From Streptomyces sp. NBC_01439 (GTDB lineage Bacteria > Actinomycetota > Actinomycetes > Streptomycetales > Streptomycetaceae), in assembly GCF_036227605.1 (NCBI RefSeq), contig NZ_CP109487.1, positions 6,695,501-6,759,500 of the forward strand: DNA of 64,000 nt, read 5' to 3'. The notes under the pieces are model-generated. The model was given only the letters and a program-made list of their open reading frames with translations. It did not search any database and had not been told where the DNA came from. Positions 53,841 through 63,631 of this stretch are shown piece after piece. Positions within the stretch are counted from its first letter, which is position 1. Every line of letters starts with the position of its first letter. Both the position numbers and the translations under genes were made by a program.

Positions 53841-53930
53841 CCCACCACGGCCCCCCGGACCGACCCGTGCCGACAAGCCCGCCCACCCGCCGAGGCGCGG
53901 GCCCGCTCATTCAGCCCCGCCGGCGTTTGA

Positions 53931-54068
53931 GGCGCGGGTCCGGGCAGCGCCCGGCAGACGGCAGCAACACGACCAAGCAGCCCGCAGGGCAACGGCGCGG
54001 GTCCGGGCAGCGCCCGGCGAGGATCCGGACCCGCCGGACACCACCGAGCAGGCCCGCAGGGCAACGGC
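53931..54068. repeat. Two further direct repeats before the Lrp-like gene
   Basis: A 25-bp sequence starting GGCGCGGGTCCGGGC is exact at 53931-53955 and 53994-54018. GCCCGCAGGGCAACGGC is exact at 53980-53996 and 54052-54068. Together with the preceding repeats they fill 53331-54114, in which no gene is supported. The start resembles the dispersed Streptomyces element CCGGCGTTTGAGG. Confidence 0.75.
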
Positions 54069-54114
54069 CCGGTGGGGATCCGGCCGGACCGGACCGCAGA
54101 CCGCGCCGGAGGCG

Positions 54115-54396
54115 CTACGCGTCCAGGCCGATGGCGAACGCCGCTTCCAGGTCGTGCTGGGAGTACGTGCGGAAGGCCACGTGGGTGTCCGTCGCCTCGA
54201 CGCCCGGGATCTTGCTGATGCGGCCGGGGATGATGTCCGCCAGGTTCTCGTGGCGGGCCACGCGGACCAGCGCGATCAGGTCGTACGTCCCCGTGACGGA
54301 GTAGACCTCGCTGACGTTCTCGAGGGCGGCGATGGCCTCGGCGATCTCGGGGATCCGGTCCACGCTGGTCTTGATGAGCACGATCGCGGTGATCAC
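54115..54396 (-). CDS. Lrp/AsnC ligand-binding domain protein (stand-alone RAM domain)
   Basis: A 93-residue protein matching the C-terminal RAM (ACT-like) domain of Lrp/AsnC regulators (TAIVLIKTSVDRIPEIAEAI; VSEVYSVTGTYDLIALVRV), without a helix-turn-helix. Such proteins bind amino acids and may form mixed oligomers with full-length Lrp proteins. The GTG start overlaps the stop of the rhomboid gene by GTGA, so the two are coupled. Confidence 0.88.
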   Translation of the reverse strand: MITAIVLIKTSVDRIPEIAEAIAALENVSEVYSVTGTYDLIALVRVARHENLADIIPGRISKIPGVEATDTHVAFRTYSQHDLEAAFAIGLDA

Positions 54397-55127
54397 GGCT
54401 GGCTGTCTCCCTCGGTGGCCGTCGCTGGTCGACTCACTCTAGTCGTACCCCGGTAGCGGGCCCACGCGTAGAGGAAGCCGAGCGAGAAGCCCACCAGGTG
54501 GGCGAGGTAGGCCACCCCGGGGCCGCTCTCCGCGCGCTGCGCCGCCAGCCATTGGAGGGCGAACCAGAAGAGCAGCACCATCCACGCCGGGAACCGCAGC
54601 GGCAGGAAGAAGAGGAACGGGAACAGGCTCGTCACCCGCGCGCGCGGGAGCAGGAAGAGGAAGGCGCCCAGCACCGCCGAGATGGCACCGGAGGCCCCGA
54701 TCAGCGTCTGCGGGGAGCCCGCGTTGGCCGCCGCGTACGCCGCCATCGCCAGGTACCCCGCACAGAGGTAGAAGACGAGGAACGCCGGGCGGCCCATCCG
54801 TTCCTCCGCCATTGCGCCAAAGACGTAGAGGAAGAGCATGTTTCCGAGCAGGTGGAGCCAGCTGCCGTGGACGAACAGCGCGGTCAGCGGGGTCAGCCAG
54901 GCGCGCGGGCCGTCCGTGAAGAGCTCGTCCGGGACCACGCCCCAGCGCCGGAAGTGGGCCGTCCCGGCGGCCAGCAGCTCTTCCCCCGTCCCGTAGGCCG
55001 GGTTGAGTCCCGAGGCCGGTCCGAGTACGAACGCCACGGCGCAGCCCGCGATCAGCGCATGGGTGACCACCGGTCCCCGGGCGGCCTCGCGAACGGCCCG
55101 CCACTTTACGATCATGTGACAGAGCAT
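54393..55127 (-). CDS. Rhomboid family intramembrane serine protease
   Basis: A protein of about 244 residues with six membrane helices. The catalytic dyad is Ser146 (LIGASGAISAVLG) and His210 (YLAHLVGFSLGF); WLHLLGNMLFLYVFG with His and Asn of the L1 loop is also present. It would cleave membrane protein substrates in the cytoplasmic membrane. ATG 55127 or ATG 55115 starts. Coupled to the RAM-domain gene behind it. Confidence 0.92.
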   Translation of the reverse strand: MLCHMIVKWRAVREAARGPVVTHALIAGCAVAFVLGPASGLNPAYGTGEELLAAGTAHFRRWGVVPDELFTDGPRAWLTPLTALFVHGSWLHLLGNMLFLYVFGAMAEERMGRPAFLVFYLCAGYLAMAAYAAANAGSPQTLIGASGAISAVLGAFLFLLPRARVTSLFPFLFFLPLRFPAWMVLLFWFALQWLAAQRAESGPGVAYLAHLVGFSLGFLYAWARYRGTTRVSRPATATEGDSQP

Positions 55128-55251
55128 GACGTAAGGGGACCCACCTGAAGCGGTGGCAGGCCGTAGGGTTACGAGCTGCGGTCCGTAGGACGACGCATAC
55201 GGCGGCGCGGGCGGCTTTAATTGAATCAGCTACGAAGGAGAGAGCGGCCTG

Positions 55252-55491
55252 ATGACGGTTCCCCTGCCGACCGACACCACCCGGTGGCGCTGCACCCTGT
55301 GCGGCAATCTCACGCGCTTCGACGTGACCCGTTCGTCGAAGGTCGTGGAGTACGTCCACCTGGACCTCGCCGGGGAGCCCAAGGTCGAGGAGCGCGAGGT
55401 GGTCAATGAGACCATCGAGTCGGTCCGCTGCCGCTGGTGCAACGCGGTGGACCAGATCGAGCTCGTGGACAGGCCGGGCGCGGACTCCTGA
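55252..55491 (+). CDS. Small zinc-ribbon protein
   Basis: A 79-residue protein with CTLCGN and CRWCNA pairs, a four-cysteine zinc ribbon, and an acidic centre (YVHLDLAGEPKVEERE). Conserved with an unknown role; GAAGGAG lies before the ATG. It precedes the NYN protein gene by 43 bases and is probably cotranscribed with it. Confidence 0.87.
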   Translation: MTVPLPTDTTRWRCTLCGNLTRFDVTRSSKVVEYVHLDLAGEPKVEEREVVNETIESVRCRWCNAVDQIELVDRPGADS

Positions 55492-55534
55492 CGGAGACGC
55501 ACCCACAGGAAGATCACGGTAGGGGTGACGGATT

Positions 55535-56896
55535 GTGGAGCCAGCAAGCGGCGCTGAGCCGGCCGACGCGGCCGGCGACGCCGCCGAGGCGCTCGACCAC
55601 CCGCTGCCGGAAGGCGTGCGGCGCCGGGTCGTCGCGCTCGTCTCGGACGCCTTCGGCGCACTGACGGTCGCGGACCTCCCGGCGCAGCTGCGTCAGTACG
55701 CCCGGTTCACCCCGACCCGGCGCGCCAAGTTCGCCGGCAATGCCATGGCCGCGGCGGTCGAGACCGACGCCGTGTTCCGCAGCCGGGTCGCCGAGAAGTT
55801 GCGCGAGGCGCAGGCAGATCTGGCCGCGGCGCTGGAGGCCGGCGCGCCCCCGGCCGCCGCGGATCCGCTGGACGTGGCGGCGGCCGCCTTCGTCCTGCGG
55901 CCGGCCGGTTGGGTCAAGCTGGTGGCCGCCGCGGGCGAGGAGGCGCAGCGCGCCGACGCCGAGCGGGTCGGCGAGGAGACCCGGCGCGAGCTGGAGAGGT
56001 TGCGCGAGGAGCTGACCCACGCGCGGGACCTCCAGCGCACGGGCGGGGAGCAGGTTCGGGTCGAGCTGGACGCGGCCCGCAAGGAAGCGGAATCGCTTCA
56101 GCGCAAGCTGCGGAGCGCCCTCAGCGACGTCAAGCGGGGTGACGCTGCCCTGCGCAAGGTGAATGCGGAGATCGACGGGATCCGCGGTGACGCGGCTGCC
56201 CGGGTGGCCGCGGCCGAGAGCGAGACCCGCCGGCTCAAGGCCCGTCTCGCGGAGGTGGAAGCGGCGTTGGAGACCTCGCGCCGGGCCACGCGCGAGGGGC
56301 GCAGCATCGAGGACATGCGGCTGAGGCTGCTGCTGGACACCGTGTTGGACGCGGCCCAGGGGCTGCGCCGGGAGCTGGCCCTGCCGCCGGTCTCGACGCG
56401 GCCGGCCGACACGGTGGAGGCGGTGGAGCCGGGCCGGATGACGCCGAAGGACATTGCGGCGCGGGCCCTCTCGGAGACCGATCCGGCCCTGCTGGACCAG
56501 TTGTTGGCGCTGCCCCAGGCGCATCTGGTGGTCGACGGTTACAACGTGACCAAGACGGGCTATCCGACGATGCCGCTGGAGAAGCAGCGGCTGCGGCTCC
56601 TGGGTGGTTTGTCCATGTTGGCCGCGCAGACGGGTGCGGAGATGACCTGTGTCTTCGACGGGGCGGAACTGGCGGCCCCGGTGCTGCTTGCGCCGCCGCG
56701 CGGGGTGCGGGTGCTGTTCTCCAAGGCCGGGGTGACGGCGGACGAGCTGATCCGCCAGTTGGTGCGTGCGGAGCCGCCCGGCCGGCCGGTGGTCGTGGTC
56801 TCCACGGACCGGGAGGTCGCCGACGGGGTGGCCAAGGCGGGTGCGCGGCCCGTGGCGTCCGCATTGTTGCTGAAGCGGCTTTCGCGCGTTTCGTAA
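55535..56896 (+). CDS. NYN-domain (YacP-like) RNA-binding/nuclease protein
   Basis: A 453-residue protein. Residues 1-110 are helical; a long coiled coil (about 150-260: EELTHARDLQRTGGEQVRVELDAARKEAESLQ, read in parts) follows; the C-terminal 160 residues are an NYN domain with the acidic motif HLVVDGYNVTKTG, TCVFDGAE and VVVSTDREVADGV. NYN domains are metal-dependent ribonucleases. GTG start 55535. The coiled coil suggests an oligomer acting on RNA at the ribosome. Confidence 0.88.
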   Translation: MEPASGAEPADAAGDAAEALDHPLPEGVRRRVVALVSDAFGALTVADLPAQLRQYARFTPTRRAKFAGNAMAAAVETDAVFRSRVAEKLREAQADLAAALEAGAPPAAADPLDVAAAAFVLRPAGWVKLVAAAGEEAQRADAERVGEETRRELERLREELTHARDLQRTGGEQVRVELDAARKEAESLQRKLRSALSDVKRGDAALRKVNAEIDGIRGDAAARVAAAESETRRLKARLAEVEAALETSRRATREGRSIEDMRLRLLLDTVLDAAQGLRRELALPPVSTRPADTVEAVEPGRMTPKDIAARALSETDPALLDQLLALPQAHLVVDGYNVTKTGYPTMPLEKQRLRLLGGLSMLAAQTGAEMTCVFDGAELAAPVLLAPPRGVRVLFSKAGVTADELIRQLVRAEPPGRPVVVVSTDREVADGVAKAGARPVASALLLKRLSRVS

Positions 56897-57017
56897 CTCC
56901 TCGCCGGAATGCCCGAATTGAGGGGACTCGCGGAGGACGGACCGTCAAGTGACCTGCACGGAGCGTGCGCTGTGGGTAAAGAACCTGGTCGAGGGGTGAG
57001 TTTTTTCTCGACAGGAT

Positions 57018-57047
57018 TTGAACTGATCACAGATGGGTCACTAGGGT
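57018..57047 (+). promoter_or_regulatory. Probable promoter for the first NlpC/P60 gene
   Basis: TTGAAC (57018-57023) and TAGGGT (57042-57047) are separated by 18 bases, a good vegetative-type promoter for Streptomyces, and lie about 105 bases before the GTG start. The 253-base gap has no c-di-AMP riboswitch motif that I can recognise. Confidence 0.55.
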
Positions 57048-57149
57048 CTGCTCAAACCTTCGTGCGGTAGATCACTCATTCGGGGTGGCGGCGGAGGTGC
57101 TGCCGAGTTGCGTTCTTCGGCGGCTCCCAGGAAGAAGGAGATCGCCTTC

Positions 57150-58178
57150 GTGGCGTCCCACCGTCGACCCAAGCAGCCGAACCGCGCTCGTGTGACCGTG
57201 CTCACCTCGGTCGCGGCCGCAGCCGTCGCCCTCACCGCGCAGAGCGCCTCCGCCGCGCCGGCGAAGCCGAGCAAGGACGAGGTCAAGAGCCAGGTCGACG
57301 CGCTCTACGAAGAGGCGGAGCAGGCCACCGAGAAGTTCAACGGGGCCAAGGAGCGCCAGGACAAGCTGGAGAAGGAGATAAGCCAGCTGCAGGACCAGGT
57401 CGCGCGCGGCCAGGGCGAGCTCAACGACCTCCGCAGCACGCTCGGTTCGATGGCCAGCGCCCAGTACCGCAGCGGCGGCATCGACCCCTCCCTCGCGCTC
57501 CTCCTCTCCGAGGACCCTGACGGCTACCTCGACAAGGCCTCCTCCCTGGAGCACCTGAGCGCCAAGCAGGTCGAGGGGGTCCAGCGGATCCAGGACAAGC
57601 AGCGGACCCTCGCGCAGCAGCGCCAGGAGGCCGCCGGCAAGCTCGCGGACCTCGACGCCACCCGCAAGGAGCTCGGCGAGAAGAAGAAGGTCTCCACCGA
57701 GAAGCTCGCCGCGGCCCAGGCCCTGCTCAACACCCTGACCACGCAGGAGCGCGCGGCGCTCAAGGACGAGGAGACGCGCGCCAGCCGCGCCGACAGCCAG
57801 CGCGTCGACCTCGGCAACGTCAAGGCCTCCGGTCGTGCCGGAGCCGCCCTCGAAGCCGCCAAGACGAAGCTGGGCTTCACCTACCAGTCCGGCGGTACCG
57901 GCCCCACCGTCTACGACTGCTCCGGGCTGACGCAGTGGGCCTACAAGCAGGCCGGCGTCAACATCAGCCGCACCACCTTCACCCAGGTGAACGACGGCAC
58001 CCGCATCGGCCGCAGCCAGCTCCAGCCCGGTGACCTGGTCTTCTTCTACGGCGACCTGCACCACGTCGGCCTCTACGCCGGCAACAACATGACGCTGCAC
58101 GCCTCGAACCCGCGCAGCGGCATCAAGTACGAGTCCATGGACAACATGCCGTTCCAGTTCGGCGTCCGGGTCGGCTGA
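57150..58178 (+). CDS. NlpC/P60 (C40) peptidoglycan hydrolase, coiled-coil type
   Basis: A 342-residue secreted protein. A signal peptide (about residues 1-37, ending in ASA) is followed by a coiled coil at about 40-225 and a C-terminal NlpC/P60 domain with the catalytic Cys257 (YDCSGLTQW) and His305 (LHHVGLY). The layout is that of the RipA/CwlO endopeptidases that cut D-Glu-meso-DAP links in peptide stems. GTG 57150 has AAGGAG ten bases upstream. It is followed by a paralogue 240 bases on. Confidence 0.92.
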   Translation: MASHRRPKQPNRARVTVLTSVAAAAVALTAQSASAAPAKPSKDEVKSQVDALYEEAEQATEKFNGAKERQDKLEKEISQLQDQVARGQGELNDLRSTLGSMASAQYRSGGIDPSLALLLSEDPDGYLDKASSLEHLSAKQVEGVQRIQDKQRTLAQQRQEAAGKLADLDATRKELGEKKKVSTEKLAAAQALLNTLTTQERAALKDEETRASRADSQRVDLGNVKASGRAGAALEAAKTKLGFTYQSGGTGPTVYDCSGLTQWAYKQAGVNISRTTFTQVNDGTRIGRSQLQPGDLVFFYGDLHHVGLYAGNNMTLHASNPRSGIKYESMDNMPFQFGVRVG

Positions 58179-58418
58179 TCCGCTCCGCGGTCCGGGACGG
58201 GCCGTACGCCGCCCATCCGGGCGAATTCCGCGGCCCCCCTCTGACCACACGCCCCGCCGGTGACCTGCGTCTCCTGCGGGGCGTCGGCATGTGTGCCCGC
58301 CGACGGTCGTTGGTCGGTGCGTGGTCGCGCCGCTACTGTCTGCCAGCGCGGAACCCGGTACACGGCCGTCCACGGAGGGCGGACCCGGGCCCCGCACAGC
58401 GGAAGGGAGCGGTTTCAC

Positions 58419-59477
58419 GTGGCGTCCCATCGCCGGGCCGGGCTCGGCAGCCTCGACCGGAACACGAAGATCACCGTCCTCACCGCCGCCGCCGCGGCCA
58501 CCGCCGCGGTCGCCATGACGGGCGTACCCGCGAACGCGGCCGCCGGCCTCCCGTACGAACCCGGCGGCGGGGCGAGAACCGGCATCAGCGCCCAGGTCGA
58601 CCGCCTCTTCGAGGAGGCCGAGCAGGCCACCGAGCGCTTCAACGAGGCGGGCGAGAAGGCCGACCGGCTCCGCGTCGAGGTCAACCGGGCCCAGGACGCG
58701 GTGGCCCGCGGCCAGGAGCGCATCAACACCCTGCGGGGCGTCCTCGGCTCCTTCGCCGGGGCCCAGTACCGCGGCGGCGGCATCGACCCCGCCGTCGGCC
58801 TGATGCTGTCGGAGGATCCCGACGGGTACCTCGAGCGCGCCGCGGCCCTCGACCGGCTGACCAGCCGCCAGGCCCGCCAGCTCGACGAACTCCGCGAGGA
58901 GCAGCGCGAACTCGGCCAGGAGCGCCGGGAGGCCTCCCGCAAACTCGCCGAACTCGACGCCCTGCGCTCCGACGTGGCCCGGCACAAGAGCGCCGTCACC
59001 GCGAAGCTCGCGGCCGCCCGGCGCCTGCTCAACGCCATGCCCTCCGGGGAGCGGGCCGACTACGAACGCTCCTCGCGCTCCGCGGGCCGCCCCGAGGGGT
59101 TGCCCGAGCTGTCCTCTTTCGGACCCTCCTCCGGACGCGCCGCGGCCGCCGTGATGGCGGCCCGGGCCGCGGTCGGCCGGCCGTACGTGTGGGGTTCCAC
59201 CGGGCCCAGCAGCTTCGACTGCTCCGGGCTGATGGTCTGGTCGTACCGGCAGGCCGGGGTCTCGCTGCCGCGCACCTCGCAGGCCCAGCGGCACGCGGGC
59301 CGGCAGGTGCCGCTGTCGCAGGCCCGCCCGGGCGACCTGGTGACGTACCGCTCGGACGCCAGCCACGTCGGCATGTACGTCGGCAACGGCCAGGTGGTGC
59401 ACGCCCCCTACCCCGGGGCCCGGGTCCGCTACGACCCCGTGGGGATGATGCCGATCTCCTCGGTGACCCGGCCCTAG
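58419..59477 (+). CDS. NlpC/P60 (C40) peptidoglycan hydrolase, paralogue
   Basis: A 352-residue paralogue of the preceding protein with the same plan: signal peptide (about 1-42), coiled coil, then an NlpC/P60 domain with Cys268 (FDCSGLMVW) and His316 (SHVGMY). Segments such as GGGIDPAVGLMLSEDPDGYLE correspond closely to GGIDPSLALLLSEDPDGYLD of the first copy, so they arose by tandem duplication. GTG 58419 is preceded by AAGGGAG. The 240-base gap before it could hold a promoter. Confidence 0.92.
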   Translation: MASHRRAGLGSLDRNTKITVLTAAAAATAAVAMTGVPANAAAGLPYEPGGGARTGISAQVDRLFEEAEQATERFNEAGEKADRLRVEVNRAQDAVARGQERINTLRGVLGSFAGAQYRGGGIDPAVGLMLSEDPDGYLERAAALDRLTSRQARQLDELREEQRELGQERREASRKLAELDALRSDVARHKSAVTAKLAAARRLLNAMPSGERADYERSSRSAGRPEGLPELSSFGPSSGRAAAAVMAARAAVGRPYVWGSTGPSSFDCSGLMVWSYRQAGVSLPRTSQAQRHAGRQVPLSQARPGDLVTYRSDASHVGMYVGNGQVVHAPYPGARVRYDPVGMMPISSVTRP

Positions 59478-59559
59478 GCCCTGTCGTCAAAGTAGCGCCG
59501 GTCAGGCCCGGCCCGATCGGCAGGGCACCCCCGAGCGCACCCGTGCGTACGATCGTCGG

Positions 59560-60675
59560 ATGTTCCCCGTCCGCCGGTGCCCCGTACGCGTGCTGCCGCT
59601 CCTGCTGAGCGTGCTGCTCGCCGGGTGCGGCGCGCCCGCCCCTCGGGACGCCGCGGAGCGGGACGTCCGGGAGGCGGTTGCCGACTGGTCGAGGACGCCG
59701 CCCGCGGGGCTCGCCGGGATCCCGCTGGAGGGCTGGGCGTACGAGGTCTCCGAGGTCCGGCGGGACGGTGCCGGAGCCACCGTCCGGGCGGAGCTGCACT
59801 ACCGGCTCACCGGCTACGACGCGGCCGCCGCCGGGTCGGCGCGCGAGGTGCGCCTGACCCGGGACGGCGGGCGGTGGCACGTCACCGGGGACCGGGCCGC
59901 GCCGGGCGCGTTGCCGCAGCTGTGGGACCAGGGCCCGGTGGCGGTGGTCCGCGGGTCGCGCTCGCTGGTGCTGGGCGTCGGGCAGGATGCGGGGACGTTG
60001 TCCGCGATCGCGGCGGAGGCCGACCGGGCGGTGCCCGCGGTGAGCGCCGCCTGGCCGGAGCTCTGGGCGGGCCGGGCCGTGGTGCTGGTCCCCGGATCCC
60101 TGGAGCGGATGGCGGAGCTGCTGGGCCGCCCGGCGGCCGAGTACCGGGGCATGGGGGCCGTCACGACGGGCCGGGTGGGCGCGGCCCCCGCCCCCGCCGA
60201 CCGGGTCGTCGTGAACCCGCAGGGGTGGGCCGAGCTCAGCCCGGCGGGCCGCGGGGTCATCCTGACCCACGAGGTCACCCATGTGGCCACTCGGGCGGCG
60301 ACCACCGCCACCACCCCGCTGTGGCTCTCCGAGGGCTTCGCGGACTGGGCCGGCTACCGCGGCACCGCGGCCACCCCGGAGCGGGCCGCTCCTGCGCTGG
60401 CCCGGGCCCTGCGGCGGGGCGAGGTGCCCGGCGAGCTGCCCCGGGCGGAGGACTTCGCCTTCGGCGGCGACCCGGAGGCGCTGGCCCGGGCGTACGAGGG
60501 CGCCTGGCTGGCCTGCCGGCTGATCGCGGACCGATGGGGCGAGGCGGCGCTCGTGGACCTGTACGGGCGGGCGGGGCGCGAACCGTGGCCGGTGGCGGTT
60601 CGGGGCGCCCTCGGAGTGGACCCGGACGCTTTGACGGAGGACTGGCAGGAGGCCCTGCGCGCGGAGTTCCGCTGA
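59560..60675 (+). CDS. Metallopeptidase-like lipoprotein
   Basis: A 371-residue lipoprotein with lipobox LLAGC. The C-terminal half has a zinc-peptidase signature: HEVTH at 237-241 and, 16 residues on, SEGFADW with Glu258, the gluzincin pattern. The N-terminal half looks like a regulatory or inhibitory domain. The substrate is unknown. It is followed by the PimB-like gene 23 bases later, so the two are probably cotranscribed. Confidence 0.83.
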   Translation: MFPVRRCPVRVLPLLLSVLLAGCGAPAPRDAAERDVREAVADWSRTPPAGLAGIPLEGWAYEVSEVRRDGAGATVRAELHYRLTGYDAAAAGSAREVRLTRDGGRWHVTGDRAAPGALPQLWDQGPVAVVRGSRSLVLGVGQDAGTLSAIAAEADRAVPAVSAAWPELWAGRAVVLVPGSLERMAELLGRPAAEYRGMGAVTTGRVGAAPAPADRVVVNPQGWAELSPAGRGVILTHEVTHVATRAATTATTPLWLSEGFADWAGYRGTAATPERAAPALARALRRGEVPGELPRAEDFAFGGDPEALARAYEGAWLACRLIADRWGEAALVDLYGRAGREPWPVAVRGALGVDPDALTEDWQEALRAEFR

Positions 60676-60698
60676 GGGCGTCCGGTACGTTGGCAGCG

Positions 60699-61841
60699 AT
60701 GCACAAGACGCTGATCGTGACCAACGACTTCCCGCCGCGACCGGGCGGCATCCAGGCCTTCCTGCACAACATGGCGCTACGGCTGGATCCCGACCGGATC
60801 GTCGTCTACGCCTCCACCTGGAAGCACAGCGCGGAGGGCCGCGAGGCCACCGCGGCCTTCGACGCGGAGCAGCCGTTCCAGGTGGTCCGCGACCGTACGA
60901 CGATGCTGCTGCCGACCCCGCGAGTGACGCGGCGGGCGGTGGGCCTGCTGCGCGAACACGGATGCGAGTCCGTGTGGTTCGGGGCGGCGGCCCCGCTCGG
61001 GCTGATGGGCCCGGCGCTGCGGCGGGCGGGTGCGCGGCGGATCGTGGCGACGACCCACGGGCACGAGGCGGGCTGGGCCCAGCTGCCGGCCGCGCGGCAG
61101 TTGCTGCGCCGGATCGGCGAGGGCACCGACACGCTGACCTACCTGGGGGAGTACACGCGCTCGCGGATCGCCTCGGCGGTGACGGACCGGGCGGCGGCCC
61201 GGATGGTGCAACTCCCGCCGGGGGTGGACGAGAAGACCTTCCACCCCGGATCGGGCGGGGCGGAGGTCCGGGCCCGGCTCGGGCTGACGGACCGGCCGGT
61301 GGTCGTGTGCGTCTCCCGGCTGGTGCCGCGCAAGGGGCAGGACACGCTGATCGAGGCGATGCCGCAGATCCTGGCGGCGGTGCCGGACGCGGTGCTGCTG
61401 ATCGTGGGCGGCGGGCCCTACGAGGCGGACCTGCGGGAGCTGGCCGTCTCCACCGGGGTCTCGGACTCCGTCGTCTTCACCGGTGCCGTCCCGTGGTCGG
61501 AACTCGCGGCCCACTACGGCGCGGGCGACGTCTTCGCCATGCCGTGCCGGACCCGCCGGGGCGGGCTGGACGTGGAGGGGCTCGGCATCGTCTACCTGGA
61601 GGCCTCGGCGACGGGCCTGCCGGTGATCGCGGGCGACTCCGGCGGGGCGCCGGACGCCGTGCTGGACGGCGAAACGGGCTGGGTCGTACGGGGCGGATCC
61701 CCCGAGGACGCGGCGGACCGGATCGTCACCCTGCTGAAGGATCCCGAACTGCGCGCGCGGATGGGCGCGGCCGGCCGTGCGTGGGTCGAGGACCGCTGGC
61801 GCTGGGACCTCCTGGCGGAACGGCTGCGCGAGCTGCTCTGA
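60699..61841 (+). CDS. pimB: GT4 glycosyltransferase, PimB-like mannosyltransferase
   Basis: A 380-residue GT-B enzyme. The N-terminal TNDFPPRPGGIQ motif and LSRLVPRKGQD-type UDP/GDP-binding region (VCVSRLVPRKGQDTLI) plus the E-x7-E motif (GLDVEGLGIVYLEASATGLP) are those of GDP-mannose-dependent alpha-(1-6)-phosphatidylinositol monomannoside mannosyltransferases (PimB'). It would act on the cytoplasmic membrane face in PIM synthesis. ATG 60699. Ends in a large hairpin (61848-61905). Confidence 0.85.
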   Translation: MHKTLIVTNDFPPRPGGIQAFLHNMALRLDPDRIVVYASTWKHSAEGREATAAFDAEQPFQVVRDRTTMLLPTPRVTRRAVGLLREHGCESVWFGAAAPLGLMGPALRRAGARRIVATTHGHEAGWAQLPAARQLLRRIGEGTDTLTYLGEYTRSRIASAVTDRAAARMVQLPPGVDEKTFHPGSGGAEVRARLGLTDRPVVVCVSRLVPRKGQDTLIEAMPQILAAVPDAVLLIVGGGPYEADLRELAVSTGVSDSVVFTGAVPWSELAAHYGAGDVFAMPCRTRRGGLDVEGLGIVYLEASATGLPVIAGDSGGAPDAVLDGETGWVVRGGSPEDAADRIVTLLKDPELRARMGAAGRAWVEDRWRWDLLAERLRELL

Positions 61842-61847
61842 TCGCCG

Positions 61848-61905
61848 GGTGCGGCGCCGCTGCCGGGGGCTCTGCTCCCGGACCCCCGACCAGCGGAGCC
61901 GCACC
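61848..61905 (+). terminator. Large hairpin after the PimB-like gene
   Basis: GGTGCGGC (61848-61855) pairs with GCCGCACC (61898-61905), with an inner CCGGGGGC/CTCCCGG stem. It lies seven bases past the stop and probably acts as a terminator. Confidence 0.7.
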
Positions 61906-61930
61906 TGACCGGCTGCGTAGCCACGCCTGA

Positions 61931-63613
<1,683 letters not shown>

Positions 63614-63631
63614 CCGCCGACCGGCCGCGGC

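Noticed and set aside
53465..54064. 199-codon minus-strand frame in the repeat region
   Set aside because: Pro/Arg/Gly-rich, made from repeats, no ribosome-binding site.
56897..57149. Possible c-di-AMP (ydaO) riboswitch before the NlpC/P60 gene
   Set aside because: Such elements often precede cell-wall hydrolase genes in Actinobacteria, but I could not match the conserved core; only a promoter was supported.
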